Assembly (NCBI GenBank): GCA_011959205.1
Contig: BLLV01000028.1
Span: forward strand, 1 to 54,175
Length of the DNA stretch: 54,175 nucleotides
Direction: 5' to 3'
Source: Bacteroidaceae bacterium
Lineage (GTDB): Bacteria > Bacteroidota > Bacteroidia > Bacteroidales > Bacteroidaceae
The translations under genes and the position numbers were made by a program. The first letter of the stretch is position 1; every line of letters begins with the position of its first letter. A model generated the notes under the pieces. It saw only the letters and a list, made by a program, of their open reading frames with translations. It was not told where the DNA came from and did no database searches. Positions 30,491 through 40,173 of the stretch are shown here, in pieces.

Positions 30491-30507
30491 AAATTAGTAT
30501 TTGCAAA

Positions 30508-31797
30508 ATGAAATTTAGCCAATTTAATTCAATGATATCATTGTCTGAAAATTTAGAACTGATATATAATTCTTATTCAGATAGTTATCTTATTATATCC
30601 AAAAAATATCTTCCTTTATCTGATATTGAATCTATAAAAAACAAATATCCTGAAGTCTATAATAAATTAGTTGAATCAAAATGTATTATAGATCATGATA
30701 TAAATGAGGTTGATCTTGTAAAAGAACTTCAAAATAGTGTTGATAACAATAATAAAGACTTTATTCTTACTATCAATCCGACCTTGGATTGTAACTTTAA
30801 ATGTTGGTATTGTTATGAAAGTCATGTAAAAAAATCAAAAATAGATCCAGAAACATTACTTAAAATCAAACATTTGATTTATAATGTAATTGCTACACAA
30901 AAAGGAATACAACATTTGCAACTCAATTTTTTTGGAGGAGAGCCCCTGCTTCAATATCAGATAGTTCTTGAAATCATTAAATATGCAGAGAATATCTGTG
31001 AAACAAATAAAAAGGATATTTCTGTTGCTTTTACAACAAATGGTTACTTATTGAATCAGGAAAGACTTGATACTCTATCAAAATATCATGTAAATACTAT
31101 GCAAATAACATTGGATGGTGATAGAAGAACACATGACAAAATTAGATTTTCATCTCAAAAGTTAGGATCATATGATAGAATCATTGAAAATATAAAGAAT
31201 ATATTGAGAAAGAAAAAGATATACATTACTTTACGGTTGAATTACACCAGTGAAAATATAGACTGTATGGGGAATATAGTTGAAGATTTATTGGATTTGG
31301 AAGATGAAGAAAAAAAATATTTGATAGTTCATTTTTATAGAGTTTGGCAAGATAGTGAGGGGGAAGATATAAGTGATTTGGTAAAAAATACAATTTCTAA
31401 ATTTAGAGAATATGGATTTAAATCGTATAAATATCCATTAAACAATGTAAGGGTTTCTTGTTATGGAGATAAAACATATGCTGCCCTTGTAAACTATAAT
31501 GGGGATGTTTATAGATGTACCGCAGTTGATTTTCAAAAGCAAAGAAGAGATGGATATATCGATGATGAGGGTGTAATTGTTTGGGAGAATAATTCGTTTG
31601 AAGAGAGGAAAAACGCAAAATTCAAAAATAAACCATGTCTAAGTTGTCGTTTGTTGCCCATTTGTAATGGTGGATGTACGCAGCATGCTCTTAGACATAA
31701 AGATGAAGATTATTGTATATTCAATTTTGATGAGAGGAAAAAGGATGAGGCTATATTAAATAAATTGGATATCCATTTGAAATATGAAAATTTTTGA
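30508..31797 (+). CDS. Radical SAM/SPASM peptide maturase
   Basis: A 429-residue radical S-adenosylmethionine enzyme with a SPASM domain, expected to modify the two cysteine-rich precursors. The N-terminal 85 residues look like the leader-handling region of such maturases. The 4Fe-4S radical SAM motif is Cys95/Cys99/Cys102 (CNFKCWYC), followed by FFGGEP at about 141-146 and FTTNGY. The SPASM region has seven Cys at 318, 337, 377, 380, 386, 390 and 403, enough for two auxiliary clusters. Known relatives make thioether (sacti- or ranthipeptide) or carbon-carbon links; which of these occurs here is open. Its end overlaps the exporter gene by 14 bases. Confidence 0.9.
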   Translation: MKFSQFNSMISLSENLELIYNSYSDSYLIISKKYLPLSDIESIKNKYPEVYNKLVESKCIIDHDINEVDLVKELQNSVDNNNKDFILTINPTLDCNFKCWYCYESHVKKSKIDPETLLKIKHLIYNVIATQKGIQHLQLNFFGGEPLLQYQIVLEIIKYAENICETNKKDISVAFTTNGYLLNQERLDTLSKYHVNTMQITLDGDRRTHDKIRFSSQKLGSYDRIIENIKNILRKKKIYITLRLNYTSENIDCMGNIVEDLLDLEDEEKKYLIVHFYRVWQDSEGEDISDLVKNTISKFREYGFKSYKYPLNNVRVSCYGDKTYAALVNYNGDVYRCTAVDFQKQRRDGYIDDEGVIVWENNSFEERKNAKFKNKPCLSCRLLPICNGGCTQHALRHKDEDYCIFNFDERKKDEAILNKLDIHLKYENF

Positions 31798-34003
31798 TTG
31801 TATAAGATTCAGTGTAGATAAGTTCCCTTTTGTAATGCAATTGGAAGCAAATGATTGTGGTCCTACTTGCATACAAATGATAACAGCCTATTATGGTAAG
31901 AAAATACCATTGCTTCAAATCAAAAATATATGTGGCATATCCCGAATAGGAGTGACAACTTTGGACATCATTGAATGTCTGAAAACACTTGGATTTAAAT
32001 CTGTAGCGGTATCTATTTCTATTTCTGAATTGCAAAGAATGCCCTTGCCTGCTATTTTACATTGGAGAAAAGATCATTATGTTGTGCTATATAAAGTAGC
32101 AAACAATGAATATTATATAGCTGATCCTTCTTATGGGAAGATAAAATTGACAGAAAAAGATTTTATTCAATCTTGGTTAGGTAATGGAAATGTCAGTATT
32201 GCAATTCCTATGCAGGCAACTAAGGATTGGGGTAATTTTGTAGTAGACGAAGATTCTTCAAATACGAATAATGTAAAAAAAATATTTGGATTATTTCGTG
32301 ATATATACAGGCAAAATTCTCGAAATATTGCAATCTCATTTGTTTTGTTATTGATTTCGATTGTTTTGAATTGGTCTATGCCAATTATTTTGCAAAAGAT
32401 CATAGACAAAGGGGTTTTAATGCAAAATATAGGTATTGTTTGGAAATTAATGATTCTTCAATTATCCTTTTTTTGTGGTTATACAGTATCGGATTCTTTT
32501 AGTAGTATTCTTTTAACAAAAACAAATTTCAAAGAAAGTGTTAAATATTTGTCTGAATATTTATATAAATTAGCTCGATTACCTATTAGTTTTTTTGATT
32601 CCAGATTAAATACGGATTTAATTCAACGAATGGAAGATCAGGAACGATTACAAACATTCCTAACCTATAAATTTTTAGATTCATTTTTTGCCTTTATTAA
32701 TCTAATAGTATTTTCGACCATTTTATGTTATTTTAGTGGGAAAATATTTTTGATATTCGCTATTCTTAGTGTATTGTCTATATTTTGGACTCTTCTATTT
32801 TTGCAGAAAAGGAAAAAATTGGATTATAATCGTTTCTATATTGCAAGCCAAAGTAGAAATAATATCTATGAATTGATATTTGGCATGAATGAAATAAAAA
32901 TCAATAATGCTCATGATACAAGAATTTCTATTTGGAGTAGAATGCAAAAAGGAATGAATGATATTACACTCAAAAGTTTGTATTTAAACTATTATCAACT
33001 TATCGGTAGTTCATTTGTTAATAGAATTCGTGATATTTTTATTACTGGATTTTGTGCTTATTATGTAATACATGAAAATATGACTTTGGGGGTCATGATG
33101 ACTATTGGATACGTTTTAGGGCAATTAAGTGCTCCTATTACTCAGATGATACAGTTTACTCAAACATTTCAAGACGCGGCTAATTCATTGAGTAGACTAA
33201 ATGAAATACAACAACAAAAAGATGAAAACGATGAATCGAAAAAATCAATATCTACTATTGATTCTGGATTCTTTATAGAGAATGTGTCATTCAAATACAT
33301 TAAAAACTCATCATCTTATATCATTAATAATTTGTCATTGACTATACCGAAAGGAAAAATTACAGCAATTGTTGGTACGAGTGGTAGCGGAAAAACGACT
33401 CTTATAAAACTGTTGCTATCATTTTATTCTCCACAAGAAGGAAATATTTTCCTTAATGGAATACCTTTATTACAGATAAATACCAACTCTTTGCGTAATC
33501 TTTGTGGAGTTGTAATGCAAGATGGTTATATTTTTAGTGGAACTATCGCTGACAATATCGCATTACATGAAGAAACTCCCGATGTTGAGAAATTGGAATA
33601 CGCTGTAGAAGTAGCCTGCCTAAAGGATTTTGTACAAGATTTGCCTATGGGGTATGAAACTCCTATTGGTAGTTCTGGCATTGATTTAAGTGGGGGACAA
33701 AAACAGCGGCTATTAATTGCACGAGCAGTATATAAAAATCCTCAGATAATCATTTTGGATGAAGCGACATCTTCTTTGGATGCCAATAATGAGAGAGCGA
33801 TAATTGATAATCTAAATTCCTTTTTTAGAGGAAGAACAGTTATCGTAGTTGCTCATCGTTTGAGTACTGTTAAAAATGCGGACAATATTGTTGTAATGGA
33901 AGATGGACGGATTGTAGAGGAAGGTACCCACCAAGAATTGAGTAAAAGTAAAGGTGTATATTTCAATTTAGTTAAAAATCAATTAGAGTTAGGACAATCA
34001 TGA
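31784..34003 (+). CDS. C39-peptidase-containing ABC exporter
   Basis: A 739-residue bifunctional transporter that trims double-glycine leaders and exports the core across the inner membrane. The N-terminal C39 protease is complete: Gln19, catalytic Cys25 (NDCGPTC), His98 (DHYVVLYKV) and Asp114 (IADP). The six-helix transport domain spans about 180-455. The ATPase has Walker A GTSGSGKTT at 531-539, Q-loop Gln579, signature LSGGQ at 635-639, Walker B IIILDE ending at Glu660 and H-loop His691. It overlaps the maturase gene upstream and the outer-membrane gene downstream (ATGA), so translation is probably coupled. No HlyD-type adaptor gene is nearby. Confidence 0.95.
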   Translation: MKIFDCIRFSVDKFPFVMQLEANDCGPTCIQMITAYYGKKIPLLQIKNICGISRIGVTTLDIIECLKTLGFKSVAVSISISELQRMPLPAILHWRKDHYVVLYKVANNEYYIADPSYGKIKLTEKDFIQSWLGNGNVSIAIPMQATKDWGNFVVDEDSSNTNNVKKIFGLFRDIYRQNSRNIAISFVLLLISIVLNWSMPIILQKIIDKGVLMQNIGIVWKLMILQLSFFCGYTVSDSFSSILLTKTNFKESVKYLSEYLYKLARLPISFFDSRLNTDLIQRMEDQERLQTFLTYKFLDSFFAFINLIVFSTILCYFSGKIFLIFAILSVLSIFWTLLFLQKRKKLDYNRFYIASQSRNNIYELIFGMNEIKINNAHDTRISIWSRMQKGMNDITLKSLYLNYYQLIGSSFVNRIRDIFITGFCAYYVIHENMTLGVMMTIGYVLGQLSAPITQMIQFTQTFQDAANSLSRLNEIQQQKDENDESKKSISTIDSGFFIENVSFKYIKNSSSYIINNLSLTIPKGKITAIVGTSGSGKTTLIKLLLSFYSPQEGNIFLNGIPLLQINTNSLRNLCGVVMQDGYIFSGTIADNIALHEETPDVEKLEYAVEVACLKDFVQDLPMGYETPIGSSGIDLSGGQKQRLLIARAVYKNPQIIILDEATSSLDANNERAIIDNLNSFFRGRTVIVVAHRLSTVKNADNIVVMEDGRIVEEGTHQELSKSKGVYFNLVKNQLELGQS

Positions 34004-36315
34004 AAAAATTTCAAGGCATATTTGTAATTATTATTATATTATTTTTGTTTAGTCATGTGTTGAATGCTCAGAATATATCAGGCCGAGTATTGGCAGCAGA
34101 TGATAATACTCCATTGTCAGGTGCCACTATTAGAGTTCAATTAAAGGATTCTTCATATATAGAAGCGTTCACGACAGATAAGAAAGGATATTTTTTTGAA
34201 TCAATAGAGTATCCTATATACAAATTGGAAATATCTTATTTGGGATATGAAAAAAATGTCGTGATAGTTCAGAGAACTGATTCAAAAGATATAAAATTGG
34301 ACAATATTCTTTTAGAGCCTGTTGTTACGGAACTTGACGGTGTTGAAGTCACGGCGCAATCATTAGTTCATAAAGCAGATAAAATCATGATTTATCCTAC
34401 TGAAAAGCAGGTTAAAGCTTCTGTTTCTTGTCTCAATTTATTGCAGACTCTTGTCTTGCCCAATCTGTTTGTCGATCCTGTTCAAGAAAGTATTTCAATA
34501 CAGGGTACATCTGGGGTCATTTATCGAATAAATGGAGTAAAAGCAAGCCTGAATGAAGTAAAAGCATTAAAGCCTGATCAAATTCGCAGAATTGATTATA
34601 AGCAATTACCTGGTATACGTGAATTGGATTCTGACTCCGGCACTCTTGATTTTATCTTAAAAGAACCTCATACTGGAACATCTATCTCAAGTAGTATGTT
34701 AAGTGCTCTCACTACCGGAATGTTGAACGGTAATTTAAATTTGCGGACAAACTATCGTAAGTCAGTGTTCTCAATTGACTATAATATCAACCATCGTAAT
34801 TATTCAAAGCGGAAAACATCTGAAACAGAAAACTATTTCTTTCCGGATGGAAAGATCTTGAATTGGGATAAGCAAGGTGAATATGCTCCTTTTGGATATA
34901 CTCAACACAATATCGGTGTCGGATATTTATTGAAAAATCAAAATGATATTCTTAATATAAGGTTTAACAATTCCATCTATACACAACACGATGAGAACAT
35001 TATGAATATATTTCAGAATCAAGAGAAAATTCTGCATCGGAATATCTATTCGACATTTTCTCATTATATACCATCTATTGATCTTACGTATAATCGAAAT
35101 TTGAGTAAAGACCAAGGGATCGAACTCAACATAGTAGGAACTTTATCTGATTATGATTACAATAGAAGACTGAAAGATACAAAAGAAGATAAAATTTCTT
35201 CTGACATAAATAACATAACGGATGGAAATCTAAAATCTATAATAGGCGAAGTTTTTTATTGGAAAGAAAATGAAAATCTCAATTTTTCAGCAGGTTTAAA
35301 ATCCTCTTATCAGTTTGTACATAATACGTATTATCCAAGCGACGATATAACGATTCAAAATTTTACAGGTTATCCATATTTACAAGTAAACGGGGTTTTT
35401 CGTAATATATCTTATACACTTGGTACTGGATTAGAATATCAACATCAAAAGCAAACAACAAGAAGATCGAATTATTTTCGTAATACTTTTTCTTTATCCT
35501 TGTCTTATAAAAGAGAAAAATGGAATATTAAATACAATATAAACTACCGTTCCTTTTTCCCGGATTTGAGTAGTTTGTCTGATGTTCTACAGAACATTGA
35601 CACGATCTCCGCGACAAAGGGGAATAGTGAATTAAAGCCGTATAGTAATTTGAGAAATCAGATAGACTTTACAGTTTCAGACAATAGACGCTTTATCTCT
35701 ATGTTGACATTAACTGCTAATAAAGCCTTTAATCCGATTCAACAAGACATAGTATTTTCGGAGCTTGATAATAAATTTATCTATCAAGAACATAATCAAG
35801 ATTATGATATTAATTACGGAGCTCAGTTAATAGTACAAATGTCTAATATCTTTAAGTTGTTCACGATTCAGGCTTTTGGTGGATGGAACCATTATAAATC
35901 TAAAGGTGATTTATATTCTCATGTATACGATGATTTTTACTATGGCTTCTATATTGGAATGACATATAAAGACTTGAACGTGAATGCGGTTTGGAGAAAA
36001 CCTCAAAAAACACTATTTGGTCACTATCTTACAACAGGTGAAAATTACTCGAATATAAGTGCGAGTTACAAAATTAAAAGAGTAGGTTTAGGATGTGGAG
36101 TACAATTCCCTTTTGCCGATGGAGCCAAATATAGAACTCAAAGATTAGCGGAAAATGCATTTTCTGATAGGAATGTGCTAATTAGAAATAATCGAAATAT
36201 GTTTTATTTGAGTATATCTTACGACATACAATGGGGACGTTCTATATTTAATATGAACAAGCGACTTTATAACTCTGAAAACGGGAATAGTATTTTGAAA
36301 ATAAACGATAATTAA
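34000..36315 (+). CDS. Outer-membrane beta-barrel protein with CarboxypepD_reg-like domain
   Basis: A 771-residue outer-membrane protein. A signal peptide (1-23, ending LNAQ) is followed by a carboxypeptidase-regulatory-like domain (about 24-110), a plug-like region (about 115-215) and a long beta-barrel ending in alternating aromatic strands. It resembles the smaller TonB-dependent-receptor-like barrels of Bacteroidetes rather than a SusC. The start overlaps the exporter stop by 4 bases. That coupling suggests a job in the same system: an outer-membrane exit path for the peptide, self-protection, or re-uptake. The sequence alone does not decide between these. Confidence 0.78.
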   Translation: MKKFQGIFVIIIILFLFSHVLNAQNISGRVLAADDNTPLSGATIRVQLKDSSYIEAFTTDKKGYFFESIEYPIYKLEISYLGYEKNVVIVQRTDSKDIKLDNILLEPVVTELDGVEVTAQSLVHKADKIMIYPTEKQVKASVSCLNLLQTLVLPNLFVDPVQESISIQGTSGVIYRINGVKASLNEVKALKPDQIRRIDYKQLPGIRELDSDSGTLDFILKEPHTGTSISSSMLSALTTGMLNGNLNLRTNYRKSVFSIDYNINHRNYSKRKTSETENYFFPDGKILNWDKQGEYAPFGYTQHNIGVGYLLKNQNDILNIRFNNSIYTQHDENIMNIFQNQEKILHRNIYSTFSHYIPSIDLTYNRNLSKDQGIELNIVGTLSDYDYNRRLKDTKEDKISSDINNITDGNLKSIIGEVFYWKENENLNFSAGLKSSYQFVHNTYYPSDDITIQNFTGYPYLQVNGVFRNISYTLGTGLEYQHQKQTTRRSNYFRNTFSLSLSYKREKWNIKYNINYRSFFPDLSSLSDVLQNIDTISATKGNSELKPYSNLRNQIDFTVSDNRRFISMLTLTANKAFNPIQQDIVFSELDNKFIYQEHNQDYDINYGAQLIVQMSNIFKLFTIQAFGGWNHYKSKGDLYSHVYDDFYYGFYIGMTYKDLNVNAVWRKPQKTLFGHYLTTGENYSNISASYKIKRVGLGCGVQFPFADGAKYRTQRLAENAFSDRNVLIRNNRNMFYLSISYDIQWGRSIFNMNKRLYNSENGNSILKINDN

Positions 36316-36317
36316 TT

Positions 36318-37178
36318 ATGTTTCCAAAAATTAGTGTTGTAATGCCTGTTTACAATTCTTCTCTCTATTTGAAAGAAGCCATCGATAGTGTATTAGTACA
36401 AACTTTTAAAGATTTTGAATTCATAATTGTAGATGATGGTTCAACTGATAATAGTTTTAATATAATCAAAGAATATCAGGATGATAGAATTAGAATTTAT
36501 CGGTTTGATCATGATTATATATCTTCATTGAATAGAGGTATGCGTTTAGCTCTTGGCAAATATATTGTTCGGATGGATTCTGATGATAAAATGTTGCCGT
36601 ATAGATTGCAAATGCAATATGATTATATGGAGTCTCATAAAGAGATTGTAATATGTGGTAGTTGGGTACAGGCATTTGGAACAGATGAAAACATATATAA
36701 GCCAGCTGTTGAGTACAGCGATATTATTTGCAATATGATAACAGGTAACCCTATTTGCCATCCATCTGTAATCATGAGAGCTGATTTTTTGAAATCTCAT
36801 TTTTATAATAATGGAAAAGAAATTTATGACCAGTCGCACATATATGCGGAGGATTACCATTTGTGGTATAGTGTGATAAGCCAGGGAGGTAAAATTTCAA
36901 ATATGAATGAGGTTTTGTTAATGTATAGGTGTTCTGCCAACCAAACATCTCGCAAAGAAAGTGATCTGTCATATAAATCAGCATTGAATACTCGATTGAG
37001 ATACGTAAAAGACGTGTGTAAATCGATGGTGACCAATGACTCTAAATATATTCCTTTGCTAAAATCACTTTGGGATCTGTTAGAGTGCAATCGGATTAAT
37101 TTTGATTTATTGTGCGGCATAATAAAAGTATTATATAAAAATCATTTATCACATTTAAAAAAACATCAATTGGCATGA
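36318..37178 (+). CDS. Family 2 glycosyltransferase
   Basis: A cytoplasmic GT-A fold transferase of 286 residues. It opens PKISVVMPVYNSSLYLKEAI, with the nucleotide-sugar motif VDDGSTD near 38-44, the metal-binding DSDD near 88-91 and an acceptor-side EDYHLW near 176-181. All core GT2 elements are present. It begins 3 bases after the barrel gene and overlaps the next gene by 4 bases, inside the peptide operon. A role in adding sugar to the peptide cores is a reasonable inference, since Ser, Thr and Asn occur in both. Surface glycan modification is the alternative. Confidence 0.85.
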   Translation: MFPKISVVMPVYNSSLYLKEAIDSVLVQTFKDFEFIIVDDGSTDNSFNIIKEYQDDRIRIYRFDHDYISSLNRGMRLALGKYIVRMDSDDKMLPYRLQMQYDYMESHKEIVICGSWVQAFGTDENIYKPAVEYSDIICNMITGNPICHPSVIMRADFLKSHFYNNGKEIYDQSHIYAEDYHLWYSVISQGGKISNMNEVLLMYRCSANQTSRKESDLSYKSALNTRLRYVKDVCKSMVTNDSKYIPLLKSLWDLLECNRINFDLLCGIIKVLYKNHLSHLKKHQLA

Positions 37179-37672
37179 AAAAAATTATTCTAATGTTGTT
37201 GGCAATTACCACTTCCTTTATTGGTAATGCTCAAGAGAAAATAATGGATTTCCAACTATCTGGATATAAGGCAGTATTTATTCCATCTGATACTTTTTTT
37301 ATTAAGATTGGGCATCCAGAACTTGGAAATATCGAAAAGAGCAAAGGTGTTCTTTCTTTAACATTGAAAGACTCACAGGGGAAAATGCCTAAAGATACTG
37401 TGTGGATTTATACGGATCAAATACGACATATAAACTTGAATTTTTCAGAAATAGATATGAATAAGCCTTTTGATGTCGATTCATTAAGTATATCTACTAC
37501 TTCTTCTCATGGCTTCATTCATGTAAAGGCAAATTATTTGAAAGTATTAGCTAAAGCAGGTAGCCATTTGAATGTTAAGGGGAAGACAAATTATTTTAAA
37601 TGCCAAAGAATAGGATATAGCAGTATCAATACGGATGAATTACAAACAGCATCTGTACAAGAAGTAGAATGA
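37175..37672 (+). CDS. Small secreted protein resembling DUF2807 (GIN) beta-helix domains
   Basis: A 165-residue protein with a clear signal peptide (1-19, FIGNAQ). The last 70 residues (SHGFIHVKANYLKVLAKAGSH, then a run of short polar beta-strands) resemble the DUF2807 putative auto-transporter-adhesin head fold, a family common in Bacteroidetes with no firmly known role. Its start overlaps the glycosyltransferase stop (ATGA). As the last gene of the operon and a small envelope protein, it could be an immunity factor, but nothing in the sequence proves this. Confidence 0.6.
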   Translation: MKKIILMLLAITTSFIGNAQEKIMDFQLSGYKAVFIPSDTFFIKIGHPELGNIEKSKGVLSLTLKDSQGKMPKDTVWIYTDQIRHINLNFSEIDMNKPFDVDSLSISTTSSHGFIHVKANYLKVLAKAGSHLNVKGKTNYFKCQRIGYSSINTDELQTASVQEVE

Positions 37673-37677
37673 TCCTG

Positions 37678-37718
37678 AAAGGCAGTTTCGAGTTATCGTA
37701 AGCTGCCTTTTATTTTTT
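37678..37718. terminator. Bidirectional terminator between the two island operons
   Basis: AAAGGCAG...CTGCCTTT hairpin with T runs, lying between the converging ends of the plus-strand peptide operon and the minus-strand LanC-like gene. Confidence 0.8.
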
Positions 37719-37720
37719 GT

Positions 37721-38713
37721 CTATAAGATGATTTCAAATGGGATTGTTTCGTGATGTATATTTAGAAATAGCAAATAATCCACAGCTTCTTTAATATAAA
37801 ATGACTCTGTCTTTAAATCTATTTGATTATAATCTATTTTGTACTCAATTGAACAGGATTTGAAAATCTGATTTAGCATATGTATATCTCTATTACTCAG
37901 TTTTGTCGGAGTAATAAATTGGCGTAATTCTATTATCCATTTTTTTATTTCCTGTTGCATACTTATATCCTTTATGTCAAATGCAACATAGGCATATGAA
38001 TAAAGAAGTCTAAAAGAATACAATATATTTTCCTCACTAATATTTGATTTATAGTTAAAAAAAGAACGGATAAAATCCCGGATCAATAATAGTACCTCTT
38101 GGCAGTATCCAATACTACATTGTTGTGATAAAACTCTATATAGTAAAACAAAGCATTGTCCTGTTTCATAAAGAAATTTTGGCCGATTATTGATTATAGT
38201 ATCCCTATTTTGAATAATTATTGATATTAAATCTCTTATTTCATTCAGTGCCAATAATAGACATTCTTTATTGGCTAATTTTCTGTATCTATTTGTTTCA
38301 TAGTAGGATTTGATACTTTGTTGAAAATAGAAAGCCTTTGTTAATACACTTTTTTCAGACGATAAGCATAAACTTGATGATTTTTTATTTGATACTTCAT
38401 GATAAATCTTATCGTCTATATATTGAAAAATGGTTTGAAGTTCATGTGATATCTTCCTATTTCTTTTTAAAAGATGTAATCCATATCCAATACCACTTAT
38501 TCCTGTGTGAAAATTAAACTCTTTTATAGTGAAAATTTTTTGAGTAATTTCGTCTAACGTATTTTGTATAAGAGATTCGTTTTTATACTTGTATGTACTA
38601 TACAATAATAGTAATCCGGTTTTTCCGGAAAAGAGATTAATCTCTAAATCATTCCTGTCAAGTAGTGATTCTATATGTTTGTAAAAAATATTGTTCATGA
38701 TATTTCTGTTCAT
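37721..38713 (-). CDS. LanC-like protein without zinc ligands
   Basis: A protein of about 330 residues with the repeating helix pattern of LanC-like alpha/alpha barrels. Examples are the segments INLFSGKTGLLLLYS and FHTGISGIGYGLHLL, which match the first two LanC repeats. The zinc ligands of real lanthionine cyclases (the WCxG and CHG motifs) are not present, and the C-terminal half is poorly conserved. The start at 38713 is preferred over one 15 bases upstream. It gives the ATGA overlap with the upstream gene seen elsewhere in the island. It may be a binding or scaffold relative of LanC rather than a cyclase. Confidence 0.6.
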   Translation of the reverse strand: MNRNIMNNIFYKHIESLLDRNDLEINLFSGKTGLLLLYSTYKYKNESLIQNTLDEITQKIFTIKEFNFHTGISGIGYGLHLLKRNRKISHELQTIFQYIDDKIYHEVSNKKSSSLCLSSEKSVLTKAFYFQQSIKSYYETNRYRKLANKECLLLALNEIRDLISIIIQNRDTIINNRPKFLYETGQCFVLLYRVLSQQCSIGYCQEVLLLIRDFIRSFFNYKSNISEENILYSFRLLYSYAYVAFDIKDISMQQEIKKWIIELRQFITPTKLSNRDIHMLNQIFKSCSIEYKIDYNQIDLKTESFYIKEAVDYLLFLNIHHETIPFEIIL

Positions 38714-40173
38714 TTTATAAATATACATCCTTCTATCTCTTTTTTTATGCTATTTTTAAATTTCTCTTTATGAAAGAATAAACATTCATTTTTATATTTA
38801 TTCTCTATTTCTTCGAATTTTCCGATGTTAGAAAATAGAAATTCTTCTTCAAGAACTCTTTGAAATAAGAAATGTGATAGCGTATCAATCTTGAGACATC
38901 GGGTGTAAGGTTGTATTATTTGATTATTTGATTCTTGTAGGAGGTATACGGTTCTAATTAACTGTTGAATAGGTAATATATAATGTGATGGAATTATCCC
39001 TATATAGTTTGTTTTGATTTCTATAGTAGATAATTCTTCCGCAATATTGCTGATATCCACATTGTCCTGTTTGATAAATTTGATATTTTTGTATGATTCA
39101 TATTTTGATGTTTTAAGATTAAAACTTGAGCCTAAGATGATAAAATTTGATTTTATGTATTTGATTAAGTAATCTAAAATGGGAATTGATATAGGTTTGT
39201 CTTGAATAGGAATTATAATAGTAATATCATCTAATATAAATCTGTTTTTGTTTAAATAAGATCGATAAAGAAGAATCAAATCTTTTAATACAGCTGAACA
39301 TGAATTTTTGTCTATATATGATAGGTCTTCATAAAAGGGGAACGCGTAAGTATAGTTGATTTTTTTAAAGAAATTTCCTTTTGTTCCTCCCGTATAATGA
39401 AGCATATGACTATTTTCCCATTTTTCAGTTGTTTGATATGCCCAACAAAAATTTAAAAGAGGATGTGTTACGAATGTTTTTCCGAATAGGATAGTGTTCC
39501 AAAAAACCACCCACATTTCTGTCAGCCAAATGCTAATAGGATATTTTTTTAGAAAATCATGACTTGTGTTGACAAATAATATGTCATGTAAATATTCATA
39601 CATTTTGTTACTGTCTTTTTCTACTTTGCTCCAAAAATTGAGAGGTATATTTTTTATTATATATTGTGCACCGCCAGTATTGATTTCGTTTTTCATTACG
39701 TCCTGAGTTGAAACTCCGACAATATCACACATGTGTTTGAATGTTTCGTATCCAAGAGCATTGATTAAGACTTCACTGCCCATATATGAACGGGTATCTG
39801 ATGCATACCAAATTTCATCATTTAACAATGTGCTAAAATCTGGTAATTCTTTAAATATGACATCTGAGTCAATATAAAAAATAGTTTCTTTTCTTAGGTC
39901 GGGATAAAGTGCAAAATGCTTCTCTATAATATGTGGACGTATTGTACTTGAATACTTTTTATTTACTCTTGTATCTTCATAGAAGTAGATATGATGGTTA
40001 GGAAATTTTTTGCAGATTAATGATGCTTCTGGATTAATACCCAAGTCTGGCGCATAAGAGAATAATACATGTATGTTTTCTTTAGGCCAATTTAGCTGTT
40101 CTAAATTGAACAGTTGAAGTTCTACTTGCCAAATGAAATATGTCGTATCTGGCTGTGCTGATAGGAAAATCAT
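38710..40173 (-). CDS. Putative glycosyltransferase (DxD, GT-A-like)
   Basis: A 487-residue protein without signal peptide or membrane helices. The first 270 residues look like a GT-A fold. FYIDSDVIF carries a DxD-type metal motif at Asp102/Asp104, followed by YASDTRSYMGSE and INTGGAQY, the pattern of retaining family-8-like transferases. The remaining 200 residues are AT-rich, helical and not recognised. It is coupled by ATGA overlap to the LanC-like gene and faces the main peptide operon. A sugar-modifying role on the peptide is inference from context. The family assignment is by motif only. Confidence 0.62.
   Translation of the reverse strand: MIFLSAQPDTTYFIWQVELQLFNLEQLNWPKENIHVLFSYAPDLGINPEASLICKKFPNHHIYFYEDTRVNKKYSSTIRPHIIEKHFALYPDLRKETIFYIDSDVIFKELPDFSTLLNDEIWYASDTRSYMGSEVLINALGYETFKHMCDIVGVSTQDVMKNEINTGGAQYIIKNIPLNFWSKVEKDSNKMYEYLHDILFVNTSHDFLKKYPISIWLTEMWVVFWNTILFGKTFVTHPLLNFCWAYQTTEKWENSHMLHYTGGTKGNFFKKINYTYAFPFYEDLSYIDKNSCSAVLKDLILLYRSYLNKNRFILDDITIIIPIQDKPISIPILDYLIKYIKSNFIILGSSFNLKTSKYESYKNIKFIKQDNVDISNIAEELSTIEIKTNYIGIIPSHYILPIQQLIRTVYLLQESNNQIIQPYTRCLKIDTLSHFLFQRVLEEEFLFSNIGKFEEIENKYKNECLFFHKEKFKNSIKKEIEGCIFIK

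Noticed and set aside
29948..40173. Classical lanthipeptide cluster
   Set aside because: No dehydratase (LanB, LanM, LanKC) is present, the LanC-like protein lacks zinc ligands, and a radical SAM maturase is there instead.
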